Source: Aptenodytes patagonicus
Taxonomy: Eukaryota > Chordata > Aves > Sphenisciformes > Spheniscidae
Direction: 5' to 3'
Length of the DNA stretch: 64,000 nucleotides
Assembly (NCBI RefSeq): GCF_965638725.1
Contig: NC_134949.1
Coordinates: 127,222,294 to 127,286,293, forward strand
Below, in pieces: positions 34,001 through 46,400 of this stretch. A program made the position numbers and the translations under genes. How positions within the stretch are numbered: position 1 is the first letter of the stretch; every line of letters starts with the position of its first letter. The notes under the pieces were generated by a model, which made no database searches, was not told where the DNA came from, and was given only the letters and a program-made list of their open reading frames with translations.

Positions 34001-37000
34001 GCACTCAGTGCAGACATAAAAGCACCTGCGGTGGCTTACGGTTATACCTAAGAAACAGGTCAAGAGCCCAAGAGTGACTTGTCATGTTCAGAACCAACAG
34101 GAAGATCTCAGATCTTTGAGCTCCTTCAGTGCTACTGATGAGCTTCCTGACACACCACCCAGAACATCCAACTGGTGCTTCCAGCCCTAGATGATGCAAC
34201 TTCAGCAAAATAGGGGGCAGGGGCAGTCACTCTAGGACATCCAAATTCCCCCCACGATCCTGCCTACAGGCCCAAATCATGCCATAGGAAGCTGGTGTAC
34301 CTTTCTGCTGGTGAGATCTCTGGGGGACAAAGGAAAGGGGGCGAGCAGAAATCACCAAAACAGAGCATGACAGCAACTTGTTTGCTAGCCTGACCATCTT
34401 CTCAGTCTTTCCTCTGGGAATGCTGACTGGGGAGACAGGACAGGAGAATGGCAACTCTGCTGCTCTAACTGCAGTTGAACGCTGTTCAGAGGAGTGAGGG
34501 AGATAAGCTGCAGGAAGAGTTGCCCATCTTCAGGAGAGAAATTCTGTCAGCCTGAATTTAAGTTTGCTGCAAAAGGGAACGCTCCCATAACTAGCTAGAG
34601 GCGTGGGCAAAGTCTTAACTAGAAAAGCCTGACTAACTTCTGCCATTATATCTGCAGAGCATGAGGCAGAAAAATCAGAAAGACAATTTACAAAGTCACT
34701 TAAACCTAAACCATGAAGGGGATTAGGAGAAAGGCAGAGGTATGAAGTCCAGAAAGCCTCATGGACAAGACTCACATCTCTAGATCCATCTCCACAGGGA
34801 CCTAGACTATTTCTCAACTCCTACAGAACAGGATTGAAGGCCAGCGACTGAAATTAAACCCCAACCAGACTGAGCTGAACTCATTCCATAGATATGTTAG
34901 GAGCTACAGTTTCTAAGGCTGTTTACAGTATATGATCAGCACTAATGTAGATATTTAAAGAGTATCATGTATGCAAGTACCTAATTAACTCGAGTCTTGT
35001 CTGAAGCAGAAATGAAGCTGTCTAAAAGGCAGGTGTAAGAGGTGGATCAGAGAGAGATGCCCCAAGGGCTGACTACTCAGCAAGAGATGAGATACAGGAT
35101 TCCATTTTGCTGCGGCCTGAGAATGCGAAACTTTGACATTCAGCAGATACTTTACTCTGTGAACAAGTAAACCACTACAAACCAGTTGTTCTACTCACTC
35201 CAAGTATCACAGGGTCTTAGAGAGCTTCAGGATTTTTACAGGTTACCAGATGTAGCAGTACCCATCCAGCCTTTGGAAGCTGTTCGGAAACACCACAGCT
35301 GTAAGTGATTCAGGAAACAGTCAGCCATTTGGGGTTTTTTTTGTGTGTGTGCGTCCCCTTGCTACTTCCTCAGTAGCAGGCAGCCATCACCCATGTCAGG
35401 AGACATCAAGTGACCTGAAGTAACTGGGGTATGAATTAACAACACTGTGGCTCTAGGAAGAGATCCTTCAAGAATCGAAAGTCTTATTTCCGTATTCTTC
35501 TACAGAGCAGATGAGCACATGCGCATCCTCCCAATAATCACTCTTTCTTTCAAGGCCAGACTGGTATACTCATAACCTTCCCGATAGGAAATGGGTAGTT
35601 CTTTAATGCCCCCGCCTCTGTAACGTCGCACAGGTATTAAAACTTTAACAGCAAAGCAACTTCCACCGCTATGGTAATTATTATGCTAGAGATCAGCCAG
35701 TGAAAACATGAAAGTGTTCAGTATGCCTTCCCCCCACAGAAGGGAAGCTGTGCATGCAGCCCTAACGCAGGTGTCTTCTGACATATCCATTTCCCAAGTT
35801 CACTCCAACGCTCTCTAGACTCACCTGATAAGTCTTCTGAGTGAAGACCCATGTCTTCAAGGAGCACAACAGCATTAGAGAAAAACTGGAGAATGCCTTA
35901 TCTGCATTTTTACCTGCTGCAGTCAGAAGCTTTCATTATTTCTTTCCCTGCTTCTAGCTCCCTCTCCTTAGTCAGTGCACAAAGATGGACCAACGCTACA
36001 GCCTGAACAGTGTTCTTGATCTGCCAAGCTCACCACGTACAGGGAGAGAAGCATTACAGGTAGGGTAACAGAAGCTCAGAGATTAAGCAAGTTGCCCAGC
36101 ATGACAAAAAGAGGGAGTTGGAGCTCTACTCTCAACTTCTGACCAGGTCTGTAAAACAGGTAGAAGCACAGCTCCCCTTCCCCAGCGTTACGGTGCGCCC
36201 CCACAAGGCATCACATCTTTTGTTAGCCCAGGGACCTCTGATAAAGGCTGGCAGAGAAACGCTGATCACCACCGCCTGGGCAGGAAGTCAGCTTTTTGGC
36301 TAATGCATGTTTTGTGGGAAAGACCAGCTGCCACCCACTCTGGCTACATCTGTAGAGCTTTTGGCAGGCATTCACAGTGCAACCATGGGCATGGTACACC
36401 CTGCTGCCTGCCTAGTTCCTATGGATCTCACGTGTAGACAGCAGGCACCTGCAAAAAGCCAGAGGCCAGCCTGTCCCAGCCGTCCTGGCAGCCTGCTATG
36501 CTGCCAGCGCCAGATTAGTGACGTACCTGAGCCAGCATGCACGCTCCAGGACATGGGCCCCCTATGACCCTGGCTACCAACCACAATTTTCAGAAGTACT
36601 GCTCCGGCTTCAGGAAAGCAGGCTGGTTAACTCACATGCAGAGGGTCACAGTAGGATACTAAAGAGCCACCAACTAGTGTCAAAAAGGATGACCTGTCCA
36701 AACGCCCCAAGTACTGGACCTAACCTAGCACCTAAACCTTACTTCATCAGTAGCGATCTCACTACAGCCATTTTCCTGCTGAGAAATACCAGGTTCTCAG
36801 CAGGTCGCAGTTTCCCAGGAAATACATCTCCTCCTCTGACGTAAAATCCCCAGATTTCACCTATCTCCATACTCTGAGTTTTCCCTCCTTTCTGCAGCAC
36901 AAGTTTTGCAGAACATGGAGCTCTCATGCCTCAGCTCAGCAAACAGACTTGTTTAAAGGGTAAACAGCCTCAGCAACTTTGCTGGAACAGGGCCCAGCAC

Positions 37001-37400
37001 TCCAAAACCTCCATGGTCAAAGGCTTTAGGATTTAAAAAAAAAAAAAAAAAAAAAAAAGAAAATTACACGGAAGACTAGATACTCAAACAGGAATAGGAG
37101 AGGAATTGCTTGTCTTTCAAGTAATGGCTGGTTCAGTAATATGCCAGCAGCATTACTAACCGCTATTGAAGTAGGTCTCACAGGTCTCAGTCAAGTTCAG
37201 ACCCTTCCTAATAGGGGAAGGGCAATGTATGCAATAAAGTGTAATAGAAGAAGCTTCTTAGTCCACTGCATTGGCCAGACTTGCCAAAAAACATTGCAAG
37301 AGACCGCCATGGTACCCATGACAGCAATGGGTGACAGGCCAAGAACGGCTGAAGAGCTGGTGCCAACCCCAGAGAGAAAAACTAAAAGGAACAATGTCGT
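31020..37400. other. CBS intron 1, distal part, no gene recognised
   Basis: This is about 6.4 kb of unremarkable sequence between the solo LTR and the CpG island. Short frames on both strands lack family motifs. Alternative CBS 5' exons may exist here, but none can be proved by eye. Confidence 0.5.
37035..37060. repeat. A-homopolymer of about 24 nt in CBS intron 1
   Basis: A run of A about 24 nt long interrupts otherwise ordinary sequence just upstream of the CpG island. I could not identify a retroposed sequence before it or a target duplication around it. Confidence 0.8.
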
Positions 37401-37429
37401 CTTGCAAGCCTGTGTAAGAAGCAGAAAGC

Positions 37430-38760
37430 CAATCTTTCCTCCTCCCGCTCCCCGCCCGGAGGGGGCACTCCGCCGGCACCCTCCGGCCGCCCAGAGCATC
37501 CCCAGCAGCCGGCACCCTCCCGAGGCCTGCGCTCCCGTCCTCCCCGCAGGCGCGCCAGGGCGCCCTCCGGGGCTCCGCTTGCCCGGAACAGCTCCGAAGC
37601 CGCCCATTCCTCTCTTTTCTTAACTGAAAAAAAGAAAGCAAAAGCCCACCCGTGTAGTACAACCGCGTTCACCCACCCGCTCGCAGCCCTCCATCCGTCC
37701 CCGCCGCCCGAGGCCGCAGCGGGACGAGCCCGAGGCAGCCCCCCACGCCCCCGCCACGCATCGTTTAACGACCGTTTAACGGCCGCCCCCGCTGAGGCGA
37801 AGGGCGCCGCAGCCCACCCCACGCGGCCCCGCCGGCCGGGGGGGGGGAGGGGGGAGGGCGCGGCCACCCCCAGCTCTCCTCCCCCACCCCACGCCCGCGG
37901 ATGATGCAACGGGCGGCGAGGGGGATGCAGCCGCCCGCGGTGCCACGGTGCCACCGCGCCACCGCTCCCCCACCCCCCGCTACGGCCGCCGCCTCACCCA
38001 CGCGAGCCGGGCGCTCCCCAGGACACCACCGCCGCCGCCCACCCGCGCTGCGGCGCGGCACACGGGCGAGGGGGGAGGGAGAGGCGCAGCAGCAGCCGGC
38101 CGGGCGCGGGGGTTAAGAAGAGCCCGCGAGTCCCGCGGCCCCGCCCCGCCTGGCGCCGGCCCCGCCCACCGCCCTCCGAGGGGAGGGAGCGGGAGCGCGC
38201 GCGGCGACTGGCCGCCACGGGGGCGTTGGCGAGTCAGAGACGGCCAATGGGGAGGCGGCGCGCGGCCGCGGGGCCCTGCCGCCTGCAGCCGTGTGGCGGC
38301 CGGGCCGGGCCGCGGGGCGCCCGGCGCGGCGCTGCCCGGCCCCACGCCGGAGCTCTGAGGGGAAACCGGGGGCAAAAGGCCCGGGTTTCTCCAAATGGCC
38401 TTCGCGGAGCCCGGGGCGAGGTCTCTGCCGGCGCCGGGGGCGCGGGCCGGAGGGGGCGTGCCCGGGCCCCGGCCTTCGAAGGCGACATTTAGTCGCGCGC
38501 CTGTAGGCACCGGAGGAACGGGCGGCGTTGTAACTCCCGAGCACCGCAAGCCTTACTGGTTACCTGCCTAATTTGGAAAAAAACCCCGAAACCCCCGCAT
38601 CAGAGGGGGCTGCCGTGAGGGGGGTTTCACGGCTGGGTCTGCAGCCAGACAGCGTTCCCCCCATGGAACCCCCCTGAAAAGGCCTCAGGGCTGCGCTGCG
38701 TCAGGGCACCCGGCCGCCCACCGCCAGCGTTGCGGGCCCCGTCTCGGCTTGCCCGGATCG
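37430..38760 (-). promoter_or_regulatory. CBS: CpG-island promoter and probable noncoding first exon of CBS
   Basis: This block of about 1.3 kb is abruptly GC-rich and dense in CpG, unlike its AT-rich flanks. On the minus strand there are two GC boxes (38169-38158 and 38150-38139) and an inverted CCAAT box (38248-38244); I see no clear TATA box. A GTGAGG donor at 37997-37992 could end a noncoding first exon of roughly 37,998-38,120 that splices to the start-codon exon at 29205, giving a first intron of about 8.8 kb. Vertebrate CBS genes are known for noncoding 5' exons. The TSS and exon are inference; the island is seen. Confidence 0.7.
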
Positions 38761-41720
38761 GCATCAAGGGAGAGGGAGGGCCGAGGCATCCCTGGGGCTC
38801 ATGTCAAAGCCTGGAAATACCCAGCCCGTGGGCAGGGAAGAGCTGGTGAATCCCCCCCGGCTGGGAGATGCAGGCTGGAAATGGTGCTGCAGGAAGTAAG
38901 TGCAAGTGTCCTGCTGAAACAAACCCACACCGGTCATTTTGCTAGCGGTAGTTATGCCACAAACCAGGAAATGGGTTTATCCCAAAAGGTGCCCGGCCCT
39001 AAACACGTCTCTGGAAAACACCTAAACGCTTTCTCTGTTTTAAGCTCCCGTGTTGCCTACAATTTGGCACCCCTCTGCTGGTGCGCTTGCCGGCACAGAG
39101 GCAGGCTGCACGCTGCTCGTGAAGAAGGAGCAGCCCTCTCGAGCCTCACGGGGGGCTGTGTCCTGGCCGAATTGGCTTCATCTCTGTGAGTCCTTGCGGC
39201 ACCAATGCAATGGATAGTTATTACGCTCTGATGTAATTATTACACTTCTGATGGTGTCTGAGAATGTGATAATGAGGTATTCGCCTGGGGAGTCGTTCAC
39301 TGTCACAATGGCTGCATCTGCATTGTTGTGAATGGAGCTTTATGATGTATAACACAGAGTGCAGGTGAATTTAAGATACTCGGTGCAAATTGTCTCAGAG
39401 TAATTCTTGACTACCACAAGGTGCTCCAGATTATGCAGAAAGTTAAAAAACAAAACAGAAATCCTTGCATGAAAGCATGGGATACCGAAAAGGCTTACCA
39501 GAGTGAAATGTCTCGAGAACGTGGCTTGTTGCTGTAGAAAGTCCAAGCAGCAATTTCTTCTCTATAAAAAATACCAACAAAGAGAAAAGCAATTCAGGGT
39601 AGCTGTATTTCAGAACATGATTCACCCTGAAGAGTTCCACGTGCTTCAGGTAGTCAAAGGAGTGGAGACAACTGTATGTCTCCACCTGAACATATAGATA
39701 CCACATAGTATAGCTATTTGGGGAGTATTGCATGCTGTATAAAAATAAAAAGTAAGGAACAGGATGTTTTAATCAAGTGGTAAAAATGACAGAGGAGACT
39801 TTACAACTGGATGTGACTGGTCTGAAGCTGAATAGGCAGTCTTAGGGTCACAGAGAGTCGAGGATCTCTCTGGTAAGAAAATGGACCGTGACTAGAATGT
39901 GGGGTGAAATTTATGAAAAAACAGGAAAAACACTGAGCAATTAAAAACAAATCAAGAGAAGAGCCAGGTACTTTATATCAGCCTTAAATAAACAGCAACA
40001 CTGAGGCAGCTGTTTCATTACATATGCTAAAAATCCACATTCAAATTACACAGAAAAATCTACATTGATGACAAATTACATTGCTTTTTCCCTGCCCCTT
40101 TCTGGATCAAAGTAGATGTAAACCTACTTTTAATTCCACGTTGTTATTCTCATTTTCCTAAAGAAAGATTTACTAGAAAATACTGCTGTTAAACAGGACA
40201 ATTATTTACTTTAAATTGCAATTTGCCTAGCTAGTTATGTCTGAAATATACAGGTAAAGTGAGGTTTGCACAAGTAACCATTAGCCCCACTGGAAAAACA
40301 TCAATTAGAAAAGCATGTGGAATCAGATTCTAGCTTGCATTTGGTGCAGGTAAATTACAGAATAGCACAAGAGGAATGTAGAGTGTGAAAACAGTGACGT
40401 TAAGAACGCCTGGTCCTTGAAACGGGTATCAGAAAAACCGTGAGACACCAGGGCATACATGAGGCCCAGCCGCAAAGTGCAGCGAAGCAAAAATCCATGA
40501 ATATTTGGAACAGAATGGGTGCAAGCGTTTGAAAACTGCAGTTGTACCCACAGAGGGTACCCAAGGAAGGATAACCATACCTTTTATGCCTTTCGGGAGG
40601 GACGGAGGGAAGAGGCACTGAGTCAGCTGTTCTGTCTGAAAAAGTGCCAGCCTCACAGCAACCACTGCAACTTCAGGCAGATGGGCATCGAGATATGAAA
40701 TCGGCAGCACAGATGGATTTGCCAGACCTTGTAAAATGTAACACAGATACCTCAGAGGAGACTGGTAAGACCAAGTGACAGAGCTAGGCGTGTTGGAAAC
40801 TATCTGAACATAATGTGTGAGGCTAATGAGAGGTATTTGTAATCGCACCACAGCTCTGCACTCAAAATTTGACCTCCTTCACCGTGGCAGCAGCCAGGTG
40901 AAGGTAAACTGGCAACATTTACAGGACAATGTGAGTTTTGACTTAAAAAAACCCCAAACCTTAAAACATATCCACAGCAACACCTGCCCACACTGTGCCA
41001 TTGGCATTAGTGACATTAAAATCAGTCATGGTGGCTAGGAATGAGTACACAAAGCTTTTCTCTACCCCACTGCCTGCTAATTAGACCATTTTGACTGAGC
41101 CCAATCAGCGGGACGCTTAGATTAATCTTCAACCCAGTCTTGCAAATAACTCCCATAAATCAGCAGGCCACTACCAATTTCGTAAGTGGAGCCACTTAAG
41201 CCATTTCCTGAGATCTGACAATGCTTAGGATTATTTTTCTCCCAAGACACAAGAGGAGTTGCAGTGAGGGTTGGTATATAATCAAAATTATGATTTGATC
41301 AGCTTAGTGGTGATGTGACACCGACTGGAATATTAACATAGAAATAAACAGCTTGTTTAGGAACGGCAAGGAGAGAATGTCGTTTCTTGTATCAGTGATG
41401 AGTGGACATGCTGAAGACTGAAAGGTCGAGGAGAGAGATCCCTTGGACATCTGCAATCAGTGATCAAAAGGAGGGGGGGAAAAAGGTAAATGCTGTTGCG
41501 GTAGGATCACTGAAGGGGGAAGATCAGGTGGAGGAGGCTTTTTGTGAGTAATTAATGCAGTCACCCAAAGAACCAATGGTGCTTTGGTGGTACCCAGAGC
41601 CCTTTTGGGAAGGGAGATCACAAGGTTATCACACAAGCTCATGGAAATGTTTTTATACAAAGGGAGGAAAAAGCAGCCCAAGAAGAGCCACTCCCATATT
41701 TTAACTGCATGGGAGAGGCC
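38760..41720. other. Intergenic region upstream of CBS
   Basis: No gene was recognised. The sequence turns AT-rich outside the island; 39,200-39,330 and 40,390-40,870 have no obvious repeat identity. A frame of 146 codons at 38,749-39,189 (plus) starts in the island and has no family match. Confidence 0.5.
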
Positions 41721-42322
41721 GCAAACAATTTGGAGGACAGAATCATAGTTCAAAATGATCTGTGACAGACAAGAGAAATGAGATGAGAAAGTAAAATAGG
41801 AAGTTGGCTGATAAGGACAAATGCAAAATTTTACAGCCAGGCAGGAGCAATCAACTGCTCGAGTAACCACTATCTGGACAGCAATTGTGTAGAGTGGAAG
41901 GTATGACTGTAATGCCATGCAAACTCAATGTGAGTCAACAAGGCCCTGCTGTTGTGAAAAAAGCAAACGTCATACAGGGTTATGCAAACAGGAATACAGC
42001 CTGCAGGACACATGGCACTCTCAGCACTGGTGCACTTTGTTTAGGTACCACGTCCCATCTGGAATACTGCATTTCAAAAAAGATATGTCCCATGTGGGAC
42101 ACGGCCTGAGGAGCACAACAAGAAGGTGTAGAGAGAAACATGGCCCAGGAGTAAAGGCTGAAAGAAGTAAGAGTTGTTCAGAGAAGAGAAAACTGAAAAA
42201 AGGCAGAACTGCCTTCATTTAGCTAAAGGGCAATGAGGAAAGGGATAAACCATTTCTCATGTTCCTTCAGAGTGAGAGAAAGTGGAAAAGGTCAAAGTTA
42301 CAGCAACGAGGATTTAAGCGGA
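41720..42322 (+). mobile_element. Old, degraded CR1-type LINE fragment
   Basis: Diverged but recognisable pieces of CR1 ORF2 C-terminal sequence occur in order: a GAAAAGGACAAATGCAAA-like stretch, GGCAGGAGCAATCAACTG, a CTCAATGTGAGTCAACAAG stretch, the CATCTGGAATACTGCATTTC motif (PHLEYC region, about 42,056) and a degenerate tail toward 42,300. Many indels place it far older than the copies in CBS. It appears broken at about 42,322 by the opposite-strand CR1 that follows. Confidence 0.65.
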
Positions 42323-43460
42323 ACATCAGAACCACAGCATTGCTCAGGCTGGAAGGGACCTCAGGATGCCTGCAGTCCAGCCTCCTGCTCAAAGCAGGGT
42401 CCGCCTGGAGATCAACCGAGGTTGCTCAGGCCTTGTCCAGTCAGGTCCTGAAGGCCTCCCAGGAGAGAGACTGCACAGCCAGCCCAGTGCCTGACTATCC
42501 TCGTAGGGAAAATGTTTTCCTTACACCCAGCCGGAACCTCCCCTCTTTCAATTTATGACTTCAGTAAAGATCCTGACTTTACCTCTTGCTGACCTCCCTG
42601 TAGGCACAGGGAGGTGGCTGTTAGGTTCCCCCACAGCCATCCCTCCCCCAGGCTAAGCAAGCCCTACTCACCTGGCCTGTCCTCCAGCCCCTGACTGTCT
42701 TGGAGGCCCTCTCCCCTGCCCCAAACTCACTTCAACTTGCTGATGTCTTTTCCACACTGGGGGCCCAAAGTGACAGACAGCATTGGATGTTGACTAATGG
42801 GTGCTGAGTAGGGGGGGATAATCACTTCCCTCAGTCTGTTGGCTGTCCCTGTTCATCCCACCAAGGGTGCAGTTGGCCCTCTTTGCTCCCAGGACACACT
42901 GTGGCCTCACGTCCAGCTTGCTGCCCACAATGACCCTCAGGGCCTTTCCTGCAGAGCCGCTCCCCTGCCAAGCAGTCCCCAGCCTGTGCCCTGCCAGGGG
43001 TTGGTCCACGCAAGGGGTAGGACTTTGTCCTTGCTGAATTTCATGAGGTTCCTACTGGCCCATCGCTCCAGCCTGTCCAGGTCCTTGTGGATGACTGCCT
43101 TGCCCTCTCATGTGTCAGGTGCAGAACCCCAATTTGGTGTCATCCACAAACCCGATGAGGATGCACTCATTTTCTCCTCTAAGTCACTGACAAAAATATT
43201 AAAACAGGACAGATACCAGCACAGACCCATAGGGAACTTGTAACTGGTCTCCAGGGAGGGTATGAACCATTAATCATTGGCCTCTAAGCCCCATGACCCA
43301 GCCAGTTTTTCTCCCATCTGGCAAGTCACCTATGCAGTCTGTCATAACCCAGCTTGGATACCCGGGTGGAGTGACAGACTCTGTCAGAAACCTTGTTCAA
43401 ATCATCTACAAGTAATATAAGGACAACAATCTGCTGCTCCCTCTTCACCTACAGATCTAT
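42322..43460 (-). mobile_element. CR1 LINE, minus strand, moderately diverged
   Basis: Read on the plus strand it starts with the reverse complement of a CR1 3' end (ACAGCATTGCTCAGGCTGG then AAGGGACCTCAGG). It continues backward through the C-terminal and RT regions: GGTGTCATCCACAAACCCGA (complement of the FADD region), GACAAAAATATTAAAACAGGAC, and an AGAAACCTTGTTCAAATCAT region (complement of the FSKAFDT motif). Numerous stops and indels remove coding capacity. The outer limit near 43,460 is approximate. Confidence 0.75.
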
Positions 43461-46400
43461 TCCCTTTGCTGAAGATGGTCTTTCTGTAAAGTGTTACAGC
43501 TGCCACCACGTGTGTGAGAATCACAGAGCTGTCCAAAAGACCAAAGGCTTGCCTCCTTGGAGGCTGAGCAAGAAGGGCAATTAGACGTCTCTTTGTTGTG
43601 GTTAACACAGTCACATGAAAGGGCCAAAAATCATGAGTCAAACCCCTCCAGAATGAAAAGACTAGCCCGGACATTAATGAGGCTATTACTTGGTCAGATT
43701 TTGGCCTGCCTTAGACTTTGGAATTTCCCTTGCCCATCCCCAGTCCAGCAATGCAACAATTAATGTTGCATGCAATCCCAAAGTCAGTAAAGCTGTCTGC
43801 TCACTTTCCACTTGTGCTTTGTCCAGAAATCAGCTCTTCATGTCCTGCCTCGGAGTCCCTTTATCAAGTCTCTTCCTCCTGCAGCTCCAGGACTTTTTTT
43901 CTCCACCAACACAAGAGAAAGCAGAGAAGAAGTGTCCTCCGTGTTCACTAGAGAGGAAGGAGGAAGGAAGAGGAAATGATGGAAGATGCAGGACTGTTTT
44001 GATCCGTGAAGCTCCCTCTCATCTTTCTCTTAGACACAAGCAGTATTAGCTCTCAAGGGAAGCGGGTGGGTAGAAAAGGGAGGAGCGGTCGCTCCCCCTG
44101 GCTCTTCCTGCAGCTCTGAGGCCCAGGAGGCAGGCTGGTGCACAGGCTGCAGTGGGAGCTGCTCCCTCCCTCCCTCCCTCCGCCTGGCTGGAATCCCAGA
44201 CAGCTCCAGGAAGAAAGTGAGAACGATCTGAAACATGGCCAATATTCAGTTGCATAGGTAGCAAGACTTGAAATCAAGCCAGGTGCTGGCAAAAGCACAG
44301 CAGGCCTAAGCCTGGTAGACAAAAGGCTTTTCTGTGAAAAACAGAGGCAGGGAGACCGGCTTGATTGCTATCTGCTGCCTTTCTCCCCACTTCGTTTTGC
44401 GGCTCACTGAATCCAGAGCAGAAACAATTTCTTTTTCTTCCTCCAGACCTAACTAAAAGAGCAGCTTTGGAAACAGAGCTGGAAGTGGTCTACAGCACAC
44501 CGATTTCACAGTGCTCAGGAAAATAGCACTGCATACTTTCGTCAAAAATGCATGGGTTTGTCCCAAGGGAATACCTGAATCATATTAATTTTCTCTTCCT
44601 AGCGGGAACAGCTGGCAGAGCTCTGAATGTTTTTAAGATACTTGGACCAAAGGGGCAACCATACTCACACAAGCTGCTACAGGGCTCCAGCTCACCCGAG
44701 AAGTTGCTGTCCCCAGCATCCCACCGCTTCATCAGAAGTCATCACCTTTCTGCTCTGCTGATGTACGAATGCATGTAACTTGCCTTTGGTCCTGTCAAAA
44801 CGGTCTAGTTAGAAAGCAAACACCAAAACTGAAATTATGAAAAAGCACCAAACCCGAGGATTATCGGAGCACTGCTAAGAAGTAGGCATTTGCGTCTTAA
44901 CAGTTCGAGATAAGCACAGCCTTCCCCCTCCCACTTCGCATATGTTGAAATGAAGCCACTGGCTACCAGAGCTGGTCTGTTGGCAGCAGATCTGGTTTGT
45001 TAGCTTCCACCATTCAACCCGATTCCACATATCCAATTTACAGCTGAAACTTTAGACGAACTGAATTAACACCTTTTTTGGCAGTAACCTCCAGCAGGAA
45101 AACGAGGACCTTCTAAAGTGTTTCTGCCGCTGCTGCGGAAATACTACAGGACTGCGGCATAGGATAGCAGTGTCCTTGCACTAGCGGTTCCTCTTGCTGG
45201 AGGTTACAATGTTGTAAGAAATAAAACATGACGTGCATTAACAGGTGATTAGACGTTTATGACTGATGAGCACCTTGCTGACAAGGAAGGATTGTCCACA
45301 TAGTTCGGCAGACGTGCTCCCATTTCCATACGTGTGGGTTTAACAAAGTGAATATTGCAAAAAGAAAAATAACTTGGAGACATTTGTAAAAAAGGTAACA
45401 TTGGCTAATTGGATGAATTCAGAAATACTTGTGCATAGTTTTAGAATGCATCACATATCAATTCAACATGAAGATATATTGATTTATTCTACAGGCATTT
45501 GGCTGCAATTTTGATTTTTTCAAAATTGAAATTCATGCACTCCAAGGTCAAATTGTGCTCTACGGTAATACAGCTCAGCTTCATCCTTGCAATAAATGGC
45601 AAACACAGCTACAAATATTCTCTTCTATGACAGCCTTACCTATTAGGCATTACTTCCTTACAAGCTGAAGCGAGTGCACACCAACTCAGTTCCATTTTTT
45701 AGCTCTGACTTCTCCTGAACGGGACTGTTTTTTTGGGGCAGTCAGTGCAGCAGCATCAGCAGTTACAAGCGTTTGGAGAATGGCGTGATTAACACCTTCC
45801 CCAACTGCTATGAAAGCAGTTTCATTTCTAATATATTAAAGACAGTATATTCAGTTTAAGGTGCTGTTGTGGAACAGCAGCAATGGGCACAGCCGTTAAC
45901 ACCCAAAGTTTTGCAGCTGGAGCGATGCAACACTAGAAGAATCATCTTTAAAAAGCCATGACCCCTCTCAGTTACTCGTTTCTTCAATTAAACATGCTCC
46001 TTCTGTCAAAAATGAGCCTTCTTGTTCTCTACAGACCACCACAACAGAAACTTGCAGGATCTCTCAACCTGAACCCTTACTAATTTAAAACCAAAAAAAA
46101 CCCCCAACTCCCAACCCCAAGTCGCACTCTTTTGATACTTCAACTTTACCAAGTAAATACGGAGGGGTTGGGTTTTTGGGTTTTTTAGTTGAAGACATGC
46201 TCCACCAGCTCAAAAAAACCAGAAGGCAGAGAATCACTCAAAAAATAGCTCAGGACAAGAGCTAAGAATTTGAAACTTGTAGTCTATGTCCTCATTAGTC
46301 ATTTAAAGAGCAGCATCCCATCTAAAGGAAAGGGATAATTTTTGTCAGATTCTTATAAAAAAAGGCTTTATTTTGAACAAGTTTTCTCCATTTGGTTTTA

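Noticed and set aside
37141..38549. Frames of 136-190 codons in and around the CBS CpG island
   Set aside because: High GC suppresses stop codons; composition is Ala/Pro/Arg/Gly-rich on both strands and no domain is visible.
43600..43720. Possible ancient amniote repeat around an AAAAATCATGAGTCA word
   Set aside because: Only one short word resembles such repeats; too little to call an element.
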